From Xanthobacteraceae bacterium (lineage in GTDB: Bacteria > Pseudomonadota > Alphaproteobacteria > Rhizobiales > Xanthobacteraceae), in NCBI GenBank assembly GCA_030037185.1, contig JASHRR010001181.1, positions 1 through 7,292 on the forward strand: a stretch of 7,292 bases of DNA, given 5' to 3'. Below are positions 1 to 6,236 of the stretch, piece by piece. The position numbers and the translations under genes were made by a program. The notes under the pieces are model-generated. The model had not been told where the DNA came from. It was given only the letters and a program-made list of their open reading frames with translations, and did no database searches. How positions within the stretch are numbered: position 1 is the stretch's first letter; each line of letters opens with the position of its first letter.

Positions 1-165
1 GCGGCAATCGAAGAATTCATTGAGGAATGGAACCGCGATCCAAAGCCTTTCATCTGGACGGCGCGCGCGGAGGATATTCTTGAGAAGATCGAGCGCTGTC
101 GACGGCGATTGGAGGAAATCAAACCCGGTTGCACGGTGCGCCGCGGGCGAAAAAAGGCCGCGTAG
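1..165 (+). CDS. IS630-family transposase, C-terminal fragment
   Basis: Frame 1 is open from the first base and gives 54 residues before TAG at 163-165. It contains the segment EEWNRDPKPFIWTARAEDIL, followed by an amphipathic IEKIERCRRRLEE helix and a basic tail (RRGRKKAA). A W..(N)..PKPF.WT pattern followed by I...I.R at the extreme C-terminus is typical of IS630/Tc1-like DDE transposases; it lies downstream of the catalytic DDE residues, which are not in view. Whether the full transposase is intact cannot be judged. The gene reads toward the LysR relic into which the element inserted. Confidence 0.85.
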   Translation, partial: AAIEEFIEEWNRDPKPFIWTARAEDILEKIERCRRRLEEIKPGCTVRRGRKKAA

Positions 166-195
166 ATGTCTAGTCATTTGCGCGCCAATACACTA
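1..195 (+). mobile_element. IS630-family insertion sequence, right end (cut by window start)
   Basis: The segment holds the end of an IS630-type transposase gene followed by 30 bases of non-coding terminal sequence. I place the element boundary at the TA at 194-195. The minus-strand reading of the neighbouring LysR relic is in frame and family-like up to exactly this point (ending GESL) and then turns into unrelated residues and a stop. IS630 elements are known to insert at and duplicate TA, which fits. The terminal region also holds an internal CTAG at 170-173, so a boundary there was considered, but the LysR frame favours 195. The left end lies outside the window, so the inverted repeat could not be confirmed. 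Confidence 0.8.
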
Positions 196-690
196 GCGAC
201 TCCCCCATGAAAAACGGACTGATGGCTGATGGTACGCCGGTGAAAGTTATCAAATCATGGCGGGCCAGCCGGTCCCCGCTTTGGGGTGCCGTATTTGGCT
301 AGACTAGACTAGGTAGCGGGAGGACGCATAGAGTGAGAAGCTGATCTCTCCAAGTTTACGGCAGACGAGATCGGAGGCTGTGGGACGCGCGAATCTGACA
401 GCAACATCTGCCTCGCGGCGCGCAATATCGGCGAACGGACGCTCGTCACCAGATCGACTTGCAGGTCCGGATGCACCTGTCGTAGCGTCGCAATAGTCGG
501 GACTATCACCTGCTGCGCCAGCGCTTCGGTCGCGGTCAACCGAACCGAGCCGGTGACTAGAGAGTCGCGTCCCGCCGCTGGTGCGCTCGAGATTCCGCTC
601 GCGCACATGCCGATGGCGCCACACGGCAGGCGAGGATCAACCACCCCAGCCCTGCGGTGCTCAGCAAAGTCCGCTTCGCCATGCTGCCTG
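196..690 (-). pseudogene. LysR-type transcriptional regulator, degenerate and IS-interrupted
   Basis: Minus-strand fragments in shifting frames line up with a LysR regulator. About 690-575 resembles the end of the winged helix (WRHRHVRERNLERT, compare SRHVRELERTLG). Bases 560-445 give the start of the effector-binding domain (GSVRLTATEALAQQ, then HPDLQVDLVTS). After a frameshift near 445-452, bases down to about 312 give RPFADIARREADVAVRF and SFSLYASSRYL. A 10-base insertion (300-311) and another shift near 260 follow. Then 22 codons (259-194) read HDLITFTGVPS and AISPFFMGESL before IS630 begins. About 50 residues normally found between helix-turn-helix and effector domain are missing. The upstream limit is approximate. 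The protein cannot be made. It lies divergent to the esterase gene at 791, which it may once have controlled. Confidence 0.85.
299..312. repeat. TAGAC tandem scar inside the LysR relic
   Basis: The sequence CTAGACTAGACTAG contains three TA dinucleotides at exact 5-base spacing (300, 305, 310). It interrupts the LysR reading frame between Tyr-Leu and Ala-Lys-Tyr; removing 10 bases restores a continuous family-like reading (RYLAKYGTPKR). TA duplications separated by three bases resemble footprints left by TA-targeting (IS630/Tc1-type) elements. Confidence 0.5.
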
Positions 691-790
691 ATTGCACCAC
701 ATCAAAAACTACATGGAGGTCGCGCATTCAAATGGCGCACATCGCTTGGCGGTGGTATGGTAGGCGTGGGTGAAACGGAGCCGCGAAATT

Positions 791-1696
791 ATGGCTGAGA
801 CCACACTGCCGCATTGGATGACCGGCGCCGTGTTGGCGCTCGTTGCCACCGCCGTCGCCGCCGAGCCAATGGGTGAAGCGACGCGCCACGTTAGTACGGT
901 GGGGGGCCGCGAGCGAACTTTCGTCGAATATGCTCCCAAGACCTTGAAGCCCGGTGCACCGTTATTGTTCGTGCTGCATCCTTCAGGCGGCGATGCCGCG
1001 AGTATGCGCCAATATTCCAATTACGAATTCGACGAGCTGGCGGACAAACACGGTTTCCTGGTCGTGTATCCGGATGGGTTCGACAACACCTGGAACGATT
1101 GCCGCGGCGGCTCGCCATTTTCCTCCAAGCGGCTGAAAATCGACGACGCCGGTTTCATCAAAAGCCTTGTCAACCATGAGGTAACGGCGCACGCGGTCGA
1201 CAGGAAGCGAGTCTTCGCCGCCGGCTGGTCCAATGGCGCACAGCTCGCCTACCGCCTGGCGCTTGAATATCCCGAGGATTTCGCCGGCGTCGCCGCGATC
1301 TCGGCAAGCGTGCCCGTGAAGGAAAATCTCGATTGCGGCCAAGTCGACAAGCCGATTCCCGTCATGATCGTCAACGGTACCGCCGACCCGATCAATCCGT
1401 TTCGCGGCGGCATGGTGAATTTGGGCGGCGCAAAGCTCGGTAATGTCCTCTCCAGCGAAGCGACCGCGAAATATTGGGCAAAGCTGTTGGGCGTAACGGC
1501 CCCACCGCAGATTGCGACGCTGCCGCATAAAGCTGGGCGTACCTCGGTCGACAGCATGACCTGGGTGAAAGACGGTATCCCCGTGGTCATTTTGTATTCG
1601 GTGCAGAACGGCGGGCACGCCATGCCGCTCGAAGGCGAGGACTTGGATTCGCCCGTCGTGATCTGGGATTTCTTCTCCAAATTGCCGAGCCGCTGA
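791..1696 (+). CDS. Exported alpha/beta-hydrolase esterase, PHB-depolymerase/LpqC-like family
   Basis: This 301-residue protein is probably a secreted or periplasmic serine esterase of the polyhydroxybutyrate depolymerase/feruloyl-esterase-like family (COG3509 type); the substrate cannot be read from the sequence. A hydrophobic signal peptide spans about residues 10-24 with a likely cut after AVAA. Next come the oxyanion-hole motif HPSGG (63-67), VVYPDG (91-96), the nucleophile elbow GWSNG with Ser147, Asp199 in NGTADPINP and His276 in GGHAMP, completing a Ser-Asp-His triad. Cys104 and Cys182 could pair. I chose ATG 791 because GGAG lies 10 bases upstream; GTG at 770 (KRSR-rich start, 308 residues) is a real alternative with a more basic signal-peptide n-region. 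The gene stands alone, divergent from the LysR relic. Full length and apparently intact. Confidence 0.9.
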   Translation: MAETTLPHWMTGAVLALVATAVAAEPMGEATRHVSTVGGRERTFVEYAPKTLKPGAPLLFVLHPSGGDAASMRQYSNYEFDELADKHGFLVVYPDGFDNTWNDCRGGSPFSSKRLKIDDAGFIKSLVNHEVTAHAVDRKRVFAAGWSNGAQLAYRLALEYPEDFAGVAAISASVPVKENLDCGQVDKPIPVMIVNGTADPINPFRGGMVNLGGAKLGNVLSSEATAKYWAKLLGVTAPPQIATLPHKAGRTSVDSMTWVKDGIPVVILYSVQNGGHAMPLEGEDLDSPVVIWDFFSKLPSR

Positions 1697-2476
1697 CGTC
1701 TCGCGATCGCAAGGACCTTCCATTCGGTCGCGGCTATGCTTGGTGCGCTGACCTCTGCTGCGCGGTTGGGTGTGCCGGCAGCGTTGCTGCAACATCACGC
1801 GTGGCACCTGGCCCCGTCCCGGCTGCGAACAGGTAGATCACACCTTGTTCAATCGAATGATGCATCGCCTGAAATTGGCGCTCCAAGCAACTCAAGATTC
1901 CACTTAATCGAGTATCGCGACGGCCAACCTGGCCGCTGTGGTCGCGCGGGTTTCTGAACCTGGCCAAGCGAACGGCTTTCGGGTGGGAAAAATTCGGCGG
2001 TTCAGAGGGCGGCTTTTTTGACTGTGGTGCCTCGTCAACACTACCGTGTTACCCGGCCGTTTGACGTCCGATCCGTGCAGGTGTGGGAGGCAGTCAATGC
2101 GGAGAGGCGCCTCGCACTCATGCGGCCGGCGTCCAAAAAGCAGGCGCCAGGGCATACGCGTGCGCAGCGGTCCGGGCCTGCACCGCGGGGGACCTTGACT
2201 GCTGGGGGGCGGCTTCTCTTCATCTTCTCCCCGGTGTAGCGGCATTGCGAATAGATGATCGCAGCCGCAGTTGAGGGGACCTGAACATGCGGCGGGAACC
2301 GGAGGCCATTTGCCGAGCGCTGTGGCATAACGTCGGTCCACGAACGGCGAGACAATGTCGGATGATTTGGTGGCAGCCAATGTTCTTGGGCGATCTTCGC
2401 GCAGATCGCCCCTCTCCAAGTCGGCCGCGCGCCCCTGGTGTCCGCATTGGCACAGCGCTGGGCTGGGCTGCCCGTG
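1697..2476. other. Intergenic region without a convincing gene
   Basis: This 780-base stretch separates the convergent esterase and amidohydrolase genes. Open frames of 70-200 codons exist on both strands but overlap one another, are rich in Arg, Pro and Ser, and match no family I recognise; they look like chance frames in GC-rich DNA. One plus-strand frame from ATG 2287 has GAGGGG eight bases upstream (78 codons) but runs into the end of the convergent gene. The only clear structure is the stem-loop at 2388-2411. Confidence 0.6.
2388..2411 (-). terminator. Perfect 9-bp stem-loop downstream of the amidohydrolase gene
   Basis: GGGCGATCT (2388-2396) and AGATCGCCC (2403-2411) are exact inverted repeats around the 6-base loop TCGCGC. 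The hairpin starts 66 bases past the stop of the minus-strand M20 gene, a suitable place for a transcript end or 3'-end-protecting structure. No T-run follows on either strand, so it is not a canonical intrinsic terminator. Confidence 0.4.
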
Positions 2477-3928
2477 CTATTTGTTCCGATAGGCCAACGG
2501 TGGCTTCTGCGATTCCGGGATAACGGATTGATAGGTATTACCGTTGAGCTGCCTGCGGAATTCTGTTTTGGCATCGGCGATGAGCTGAGCATCCGCAAAT
2601 AAGTCCGCGCCGGTGATGGCAAGAGCCTTTGCTGCAACCACCATGCCCTTCTGGCCGATGCTCATGCCGGAGCTTGCGGCCGCCTGCCAGGTATGGGCAA
2701 CGACGCCCGGAACGAAGGTTGCCGCGCGAAAACCGATCGTCGGCACGTTCCAGCTAACGTCTCCGGCGTCCGTCGATGCCTGACCGGTCCGCGCCCCGAG
2801 CGGCAGCACCGTCGCGGTCGAATCCAGTTTGCCGGCTTCGCCGGGCGGGAGGCTTCTCTGCAATTCTTCGGCGAACTGTCGTTCTTCGGGCGTGTACTGG
2901 AATCCGCCGATCTCTTCCAAATTCCTCTGCGCCAGTTTGGCCAGCACGTCGTTTGCAACCACGTTGGTGTCTCCGCCGATGTCCTTTACTTCCATCGTCG
3001 TTTCGGTCATCAGCGCCGCCCCCTGACCTATTTTCAGGATGCGGCTCCAGACATTGTTGAGGACCGCCGACGATGGATTGCGGGCGTAGAGATACATTTC
3101 CGCGATATCGGGAACGACGTTCGGGGCGGCGCCGCCATTGCTGATGATGTAGTGGATCCGGCTGTTGCTCGGGATATGTTCGCGCAAAAACTCAATGCCA
3201 TTGCCCATCAGCATGACGGCGTCGAGCGCGGAACGGCCGCGGTCCGGCGCAGCGGCCGCGTGCGCGGCCACGCCATGGAACTGAAACCGCGCGCTGTTGA
3301 TGGCGAGCATGCCCCCGTTGAAGACGGCATTCTGGTCGCCCGGATGCCAGTGCAAAATGGCGTCGACGTCACGAAACAATCCGGCCCGGAGCATATAAAC
3401 CTTACCGTCGCCGCCTTCCTCGGCGGGTGTCCCGTAGTAGCGCAGCGTGCCCGCAATCCGATTGCGTTCCATGTATTCCCTAAGTGCGACCGCTGCGAGC
3501 GCAGCTCCAGAACCGAGGAGGTTATGTCCGCAGGCATGGCCGGGTGCGTCGGCCAAAATAGGTTTGCGCACGGGCGTCGCGTCCTGCGACAGCCCGGGAA
3601 GCGCGTCGAACTCGCCCAGAATGCCGATAACCGGCTGACCCTGGCCATAGCTCGCGACGAATGCCGTCGGCTCGCCGGCAACGCCGGACTGCACACGAAA
3701 GCCCGCCGCCTGGAGTTCGCGCTGCAGGAGCGCCGAACTCTTGTCTTCCTGGTAGCCGAGCTCCGCGTAGTCCCAGATGGTTTTAGACGTGACAGAAAAA
3801 TGCGCTGCCTGGCGATCCACGAGTTCGATGAGTTGGCCATGCGGCGCCGCCTGCTGCGCAAATGCCTGTGCGGAAAGCAGCGTGACCGTAAGGGCAACGC
3901 TTTGTGCGACTTTCGTGATTGTTTTCAT
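2477..3928 (-). CDS. Exported M20D-family amidohydrolase (AbgB / IAA-amino-acid-hydrolase-like)
   Basis: This 483-residue metal-dependent amidohydrolase of peptidase family M20D probably cleaves an N-acyl or aryl amide of an amino acid. Family members act on p-aminobenzoyl-glutamate or indole-acetyl amino acids; the actual substrate is unknown. A Sec signal peptide is visible (MKTITK n-region, hydrophobic 7-20, cut near AFA at 24). Motifs in order: GEFDALPGLSQ (105-115), GHACGHNLLG with ligands Cys133 and His135, PAEEGGDGK with catalytic Glu170/Glu171, HWHP with His195, and VAHTW with His412. Spacing Cys-X-His, 36 to Glu171 and 24 to His195 matches the known M20D pattern, so it looks active. 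ATG 3928 is preferred: GAAGG lies 8 bases upstream and it starts the signal peptide; a GTG at 3955 is in frame but less likely. It is transcribed alone, away from the TRAP gene. Confidence 0.93.
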   Translation of the reverse strand: MKTITKVAQSVALTVTLLSAQAFAQQAAPHGQLIELVDRQAAHFSVTSKTIWDYAELGYQEDKSSALLQRELQAAGFRVQSGVAGEPTAFVASYGQGQPVIGILGEFDALPGLSQDATPVRKPILADAPGHACGHNLLGSGAALAAVALREYMERNRIAGTLRYYGTPAEEGGDGKVYMLRAGLFRDVDAILHWHPGDQNAVFNGGMLAINSARFQFHGVAAHAAAAPDRGRSALDAVMLMGNGIEFLREHIPSNSRIHYIISNGGAAPNVVPDIAEMYLYARNPSSAVLNNVWSRILKIGQGAALMTETTMEVKDIGGDTNVVANDVLAKLAQRNLEEIGGFQYTPEERQFAEELQRSLPPGEAGKLDSTATVLPLGARTGQASTDAGDVSWNVPTIGFRAATFVPGVVAHTWQAAASSGMSIGQKGMVVAAKALAITGADLFADAQLIADAKTEFRRQLNGNTYQSVIPESQKPPLAYRNK

Positions 3929-3961
3929 GATCCCAACCTTCGTAGCGACTGACACTTGCCT

Positions 3962-3988
3962 GACGTTGACGCGAACGTCGACGACGTT
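3962..3988. promoter_or_regulatory. Operator-like array of GACGTT half-sites
   Basis: Three half-sites alternate in orientation: GACGTT (3962-3967), AACGTC (3974-3979) and GACGTT (3983-3988). They form two overlapping dyads with 6-base and 3-base spacers that share the middle half-site. The array lies 34-60 bases upstream of the amidohydrolase start codon at 3928, where an operator would be expected. No clear -35/-10 pair was identified, and the regulator is unknown. Confidence 0.4.
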
Positions 3989-4576
3989 TTCGCGCCGGCT
4001 CAGCCTCCAAGGCTACCCAAATTCAAGACTTTCACAAGGGAAGCAGCGAACGACGTGCCCAGACTTTCCTCCGGCGGAGAGGCAGCCGACAGCAGGCGGT
4101 GACGGACGAGCAGGCCCCGAAAGCGGCCCTTCGTCTGTGATCCTTCGCTGTCGCTCACCGTCTATCCGATCCGGACGCCGTCTATTGCGGCATTTGCTGT
4201 TGAATCCGCTTGCATGCGCCGGGCCGCTCGGGTCCAAACCCGAGAGCTACACTGGTGGAGTGGAGGGGCTTGGGGGCCGCTACATGCGTTCGCTATCTCG
4301 GTGTCACAGCACCAAAAAACAGTTTGATTCGATGGGTGCTGTGGCGAGTTGTGGAGGCGAATCTTCAACTCGCCTCGCTGCTAGCTAGTGGTTATTCGGG
4401 TCAGCCGAAAACCGGCCAGCGCGATGCCGTTTCATCTGCCTCATCAAGCTGATAGTTTGCGCAGGTAGAGCTGCCGACGGGGTTGGGCCGGTAACAACGC
4501 CAGTTCGTGGGCAAGCGGCTTTCCGAGGGCTTGCGGGTGCCATACGCAATCGGATGTACACTTTACGGAGCGCCAT
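3989..4576. other. Intergenic region between divergent genes, with strong dyads
   Basis: About 590 bases lie between the operator-like array of the minus-strand amidohydrolase and the plus-strand TRAP protein. Open frames on both strands overlap each other and carry no recognisable family signature. A small dyad AGCCT/AGGCT lies at 4002-4014. The main content is the cluster of three stem-loops at 4227-4374. No tRNA could be folded here although the first hairpin resembles a T-arm. No convincing sigma-70 promoter was found close to the TRAP start. Confidence 0.55.
4227..4374. repeat. Three consecutive inverted repeats (possible structured RNA or relic element)
   Basis: Hairpin 1 is CTCGGGT (4227-4233) with ACCCGAG (4238-4244), a 7-bp stem with a CCAA loop. 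Hairpin 2 is CACAGCACC (4305-4313) with GGTGCTGTG (4335-4343), a perfect 9-bp stem around a 21-base A-rich loop that could extend by wobble and G-C pairs. Hairpin 3 is GGCGAGTTG (4343-4351) with CAACTCGCC (4366-4374), another perfect 9-bp stem that shares base 4343 with hairpin 2. All lie about 200-350 bases upstream of the TRAP gene. Function is unknown. Confidence 0.5.
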
Positions 4577-5593
4577 ATGAGAATAAGATACACCGCCACA
4601 ATTGCGATAGTCGCTGCCACTGCGGCAGCCGCCGCGGGTGTCCCTGCGCTCCACGCTCAGAGTACGCCGATCGTCATGAAGCTTGCCACCCCAACGCTCA
4701 ATGATGGGCAGCATGAGTGGATTAAGCGTTACGCCATGGCGATCGAAAAGAGAACCGGCGGTCGGATCAAGTCGGAACTCTACCCCGCAAGCCAGCTCGG
4801 CTCGATCCCGCGGATGATCGAGGACACACAGCTCGGCTCGATCCAGGTTTTTACAGCTCCCCCCGAATTCTTCGTCGGGGTTGATCAGCGCTTCGAGCTC
4901 TTGAGCGCCGCCGGACTAGCCGACAACGAGCGGCACGCTATCAAGATTATTTCCGATGCGGAGTTTTCCAAAGCCTTTCTCGCCGTCGGGGCCAACAAAG
5001 GGTTGATCGGTATCAGCCTGTTCATCGGTGGACCGGCGGCGTTCGCGACGCGTGTACCATTCCGAACGCTCGCCTATCTCAAGGGTAAGAAAATCAGGGT
5101 ATTTGCGTCTCCGTTTCAGATCGATCAGATTGCAAGGCTCGGCGGAACGGGCGTGCCAATGTCGCTCGGCGATGTCCTACCGGCGCTTCAGCAGGGAACC
5201 ATCGACGGCGCTCTTGGTGGGCTGCAGGTGTTTGCTCCGTTCAGATATTGGGACACCGCCAAATACGTGAATGAGACCGGTCATGCTTTCACGTTCGAGC
5301 TGGCGGTGATGAGCAAGCGTTGGTTCGACAGGCTGCCGGCCGATCTGCAGGCCGTGATGCTTGCGACGGCCCAGGAAATTGGGACCGAGGTGAATCCGTG
5401 GGACATCGATTTTCTGGCGCGGCAGCGCAAGACCTGGGTCGAACAGGGCGGCGAGCTCGATGTGCTGTCGCCCGCGGAGAAGGCCGAGATGATGGCGAAG
5501 GTGAGCACGGTCGGCGACGACATAGTCAAGGCGAAACCGCAACTGAAGCCGCTGTGGGACCTGCTGCGTGACGTGGCAAAGCGAAGCCTATAG
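4577..5593 (+). CDS. TRAP-transporter periplasmic solute-binding protein (DctP type)
   Basis: This 338-residue protein would capture an organic-acid-like ligand in the periplasm and hand it to a TRAP membrane permease. The signal peptide covers residues 1-27 (MRIRYT n-region, Ala-rich core, cut after ALHA). The mature part opens with a beta strand VMKLATPT, then YAMAIEKRTGGRI and LYPASQLGS (68-76), typical of the family. LKGKKIRV places the conserved ligand carboxylate-binding arginine at Arg174, followed by GGTGVPMSLGDVLPALQQG and TIDGA, the usual second-lobe signature. FRYWDTAKYV and MSKRWFDRLPADLQ complete the fold. CGGAG ends 6 bases before the ATG, fixing the start. No DctQ or DctM subunit lies within the window on either side, so this is an orphan binding protein or its permease is elsewhere. 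The ligand is not predictable; an acyl amino acid is only a guess from neighbours. Confidence 0.92.
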   Translation: MRIRYTATIAIVAATAAAAAGVPALHAQSTPIVMKLATPTLNDGQHEWIKRYAMAIEKRTGGRIKSELYPASQLGSIPRMIEDTQLGSIQVFTAPPEFFVGVDQRFELLSAAGLADNERHAIKIISDAEFSKAFLAVGANKGLIGISLFIGGPAAFATRVPFRTLAYLKGKKIRVFASPFQIDQIARLGGTGVPMSLGDVLPALQQGTIDGALGGLQVFAPFRYWDTAKYVNETGHAFTFELAVMSKRWFDRLPADLQAVMLATAQEIGTEVNPWDIDFLARQRKTWVEQGGELDVLSPAEKAEMMAKVSTVGDDIVKAKPQLKPLWDLLRDVAKRSL

Positions 5594-5597
5594 GCTT
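5584..5597. repeat. 14-bp perfect palindrome over the TRAP gene stop codon
   Basis: AAGCCTATAGGCTT reads the same on both strands and contains the TAG stop (5591-5593). It has no loop and no T-run, so it is not a good terminator; it could be a protein-binding dyad or chance. Confidence 0.3.
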
Positions 5598-5919
5598 GCG
5601 ATCATCAATCGTGCCTGAGCTCTTCTCGTCATCCCGACTGCAACAAACGCGACGAGGCCGGGGCAGGCTCGGGCTGGAAACGATCGAGCGGAGGCCAGCG
5701 CAGAGCGGCGGCCGGCGTTGTCATCTCCTGCCCGCGCTGAGCGAAGAAACGGGAGTCCAACTCGAACAAGGAAACTGGGATTGGGATAAAGAATGCTGGG
5801 AAATAGCGCTTGCCTTGAGAGGCGGTGCCTGTTCGCGCTGCCCCGCACAGGGTGCGGGCCGGGACGAAGGAGCGGCCTCACGGCACGAACACAGGAACTG
5901 GAACCGATCAGGAGGAGTG

Positions 5920-5961
5920 ATGACCGGTCCCATTTGCCCGAAGAGACCTCCGAGCGGGTGA
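5920..5961 (+). CDS. Possible 13-residue leader peptide
   Basis: ATG at 5920 follows an unusually strong AGGAGG (5910-5915) by four bases and opens a 13-codon frame, MTGPICPKRPPSG, ending in TGA. It includes four prolines. It lies 275 bases before the D-aminoacylase start, rather far for attenuation. Nothing else supports expression, and the short spacing lowers its value; it may be chance. Confidence 0.15.
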   Translation: MTGPICPKRPPSG

Positions 5962-6082
5962 AACGAGATCGAGGACCGGCATTTCCGGCGCGTGCGAATC
6001 CTGGTGAAATGACGCTTTCGAGGCGTGTTCGCGTGTAGCTTCGATCGCGATAGGCTCATTGAACAGCGTGGGAGGATCACTC

Positions 6083-6214
6083 ATGCGACGCGCGAGATGC
6101 GTTGCGGCACCTCTGGCTCAGGAACTCGTCCGCGGCCTGCGTCCTCGTGGCAGGCAGCGGCTCCGCCGCGGCATTGGCTGCAAAGTCGGCGCTCCACCTG
6201 TTCCCATCATTTAA
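6083..6214 (+). CDS. Small 43-residue ORF upstream of the D-aminoacylase, or relic of a signal-peptide gene
   Basis: ATG 6083 has GGAGG (6071-6075) seven bases upstream, and the frame closes with TAA at 6212-6214, 22 bases before the D-aminoacylase start. The product is Arg-rich (MRRARCVAAPLAQELVRG at the start) and matches nothing I know. If one base is skipped near codon 9, the reading becomes LWLRNSSAACVLVAG then SGSAAALAA, which looks like a secretion signal and stays open into the D-aminoacylase frame. So this may be a frameshifted former N-terminus, a small real peptide coupled to the next gene, or chance. Confidence 0.25.
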   Translation: MRRARCVAAPLAQELVRGLRPRGRQRLRRGIGCKVGAPPVPII

Positions 6215-6236
6215 TTCAAGAAAAGAGGATACACGC

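Larger units (their letters stand above)
5594..6236. other. Gene-poor spacer before the D-aminoacylase
   Basis: This stretch of 643 bases has overlapping open frames on both strands with no recognisable family. A 7-bp hairpin lies at 5842-5858 (CCCGCAC, loop AGG, GTGCGGG). Two short plus-strand ORFs with Shine-Dalgarno-like sequences are described separately (5920 and 6083). The first 150 bases hold two similar GTCATC-centred patches (about 5628 and 5720), which may be worn copies of an extragenic repeat, but this is weak. Confidence 0.5.

Noticed and set aside
207..302. A 31-codon plus-strand ORF after the IS630 end
   Set aside because: No Shine-Dalgarno, and the opposite strand carries the C-terminal part of the LysR relic.
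983..1807. A 274-codon minus-strand open frame opposite the esterase
   Set aside because: Antisense shadow of a protein with a complete Ser-Asp-His triad; the composition is His/Arg-rich without domain signature.
1994..2020. Possible terminator (GGCGGTTCAGAGGGCGGC followed by a T-run)
   Set aside because: The two GGCGG units are direct, not inverted, repeats, so no stem forms despite the six-T run.
2287..2523. Plus-strand 78-codon ORF with GAGGGG upstream
   Set aside because: It runs 47 bases into the convergent M20 gene, has no recognisable motif, and competes with open frames on the other strand; kept only as a remark in the spacer entry.
2693..3952. A 419-codon plus-strand open frame opposite the M20 gene
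   Set aside because: It is the antisense of a clearly recognised M20 enzyme with all metal ligands; its translation is Arg-rich and matches no family. High GC explains the long open antisense frame.
4222..4244. tRNA T-arm-like sequence GGGTCCAAACCC
   Set aside because: The stem and loop sizes do not fit a T-arm (7-bp stem, 4-base loop), there is no matching acceptor, D-arm or anticodon arm upstream, and no CCA context.
4531..4562. Possible promoter TTGCGG / TACACT before the TRAP gene
   Set aside because: The spacer is 20 bases, longer than usual, and the -10 lies so close to the start codon that the transcript would barely include the ribosome binding site.
5721..6080. A 119-codon minus-strand open frame in the spacer before the D-aminoacylase
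   Set aside because: No family signature, overlapped by equally long plus-strand frames, Ser/Arg/Pro-rich composition typical of chance frames in GC-rich DNA.
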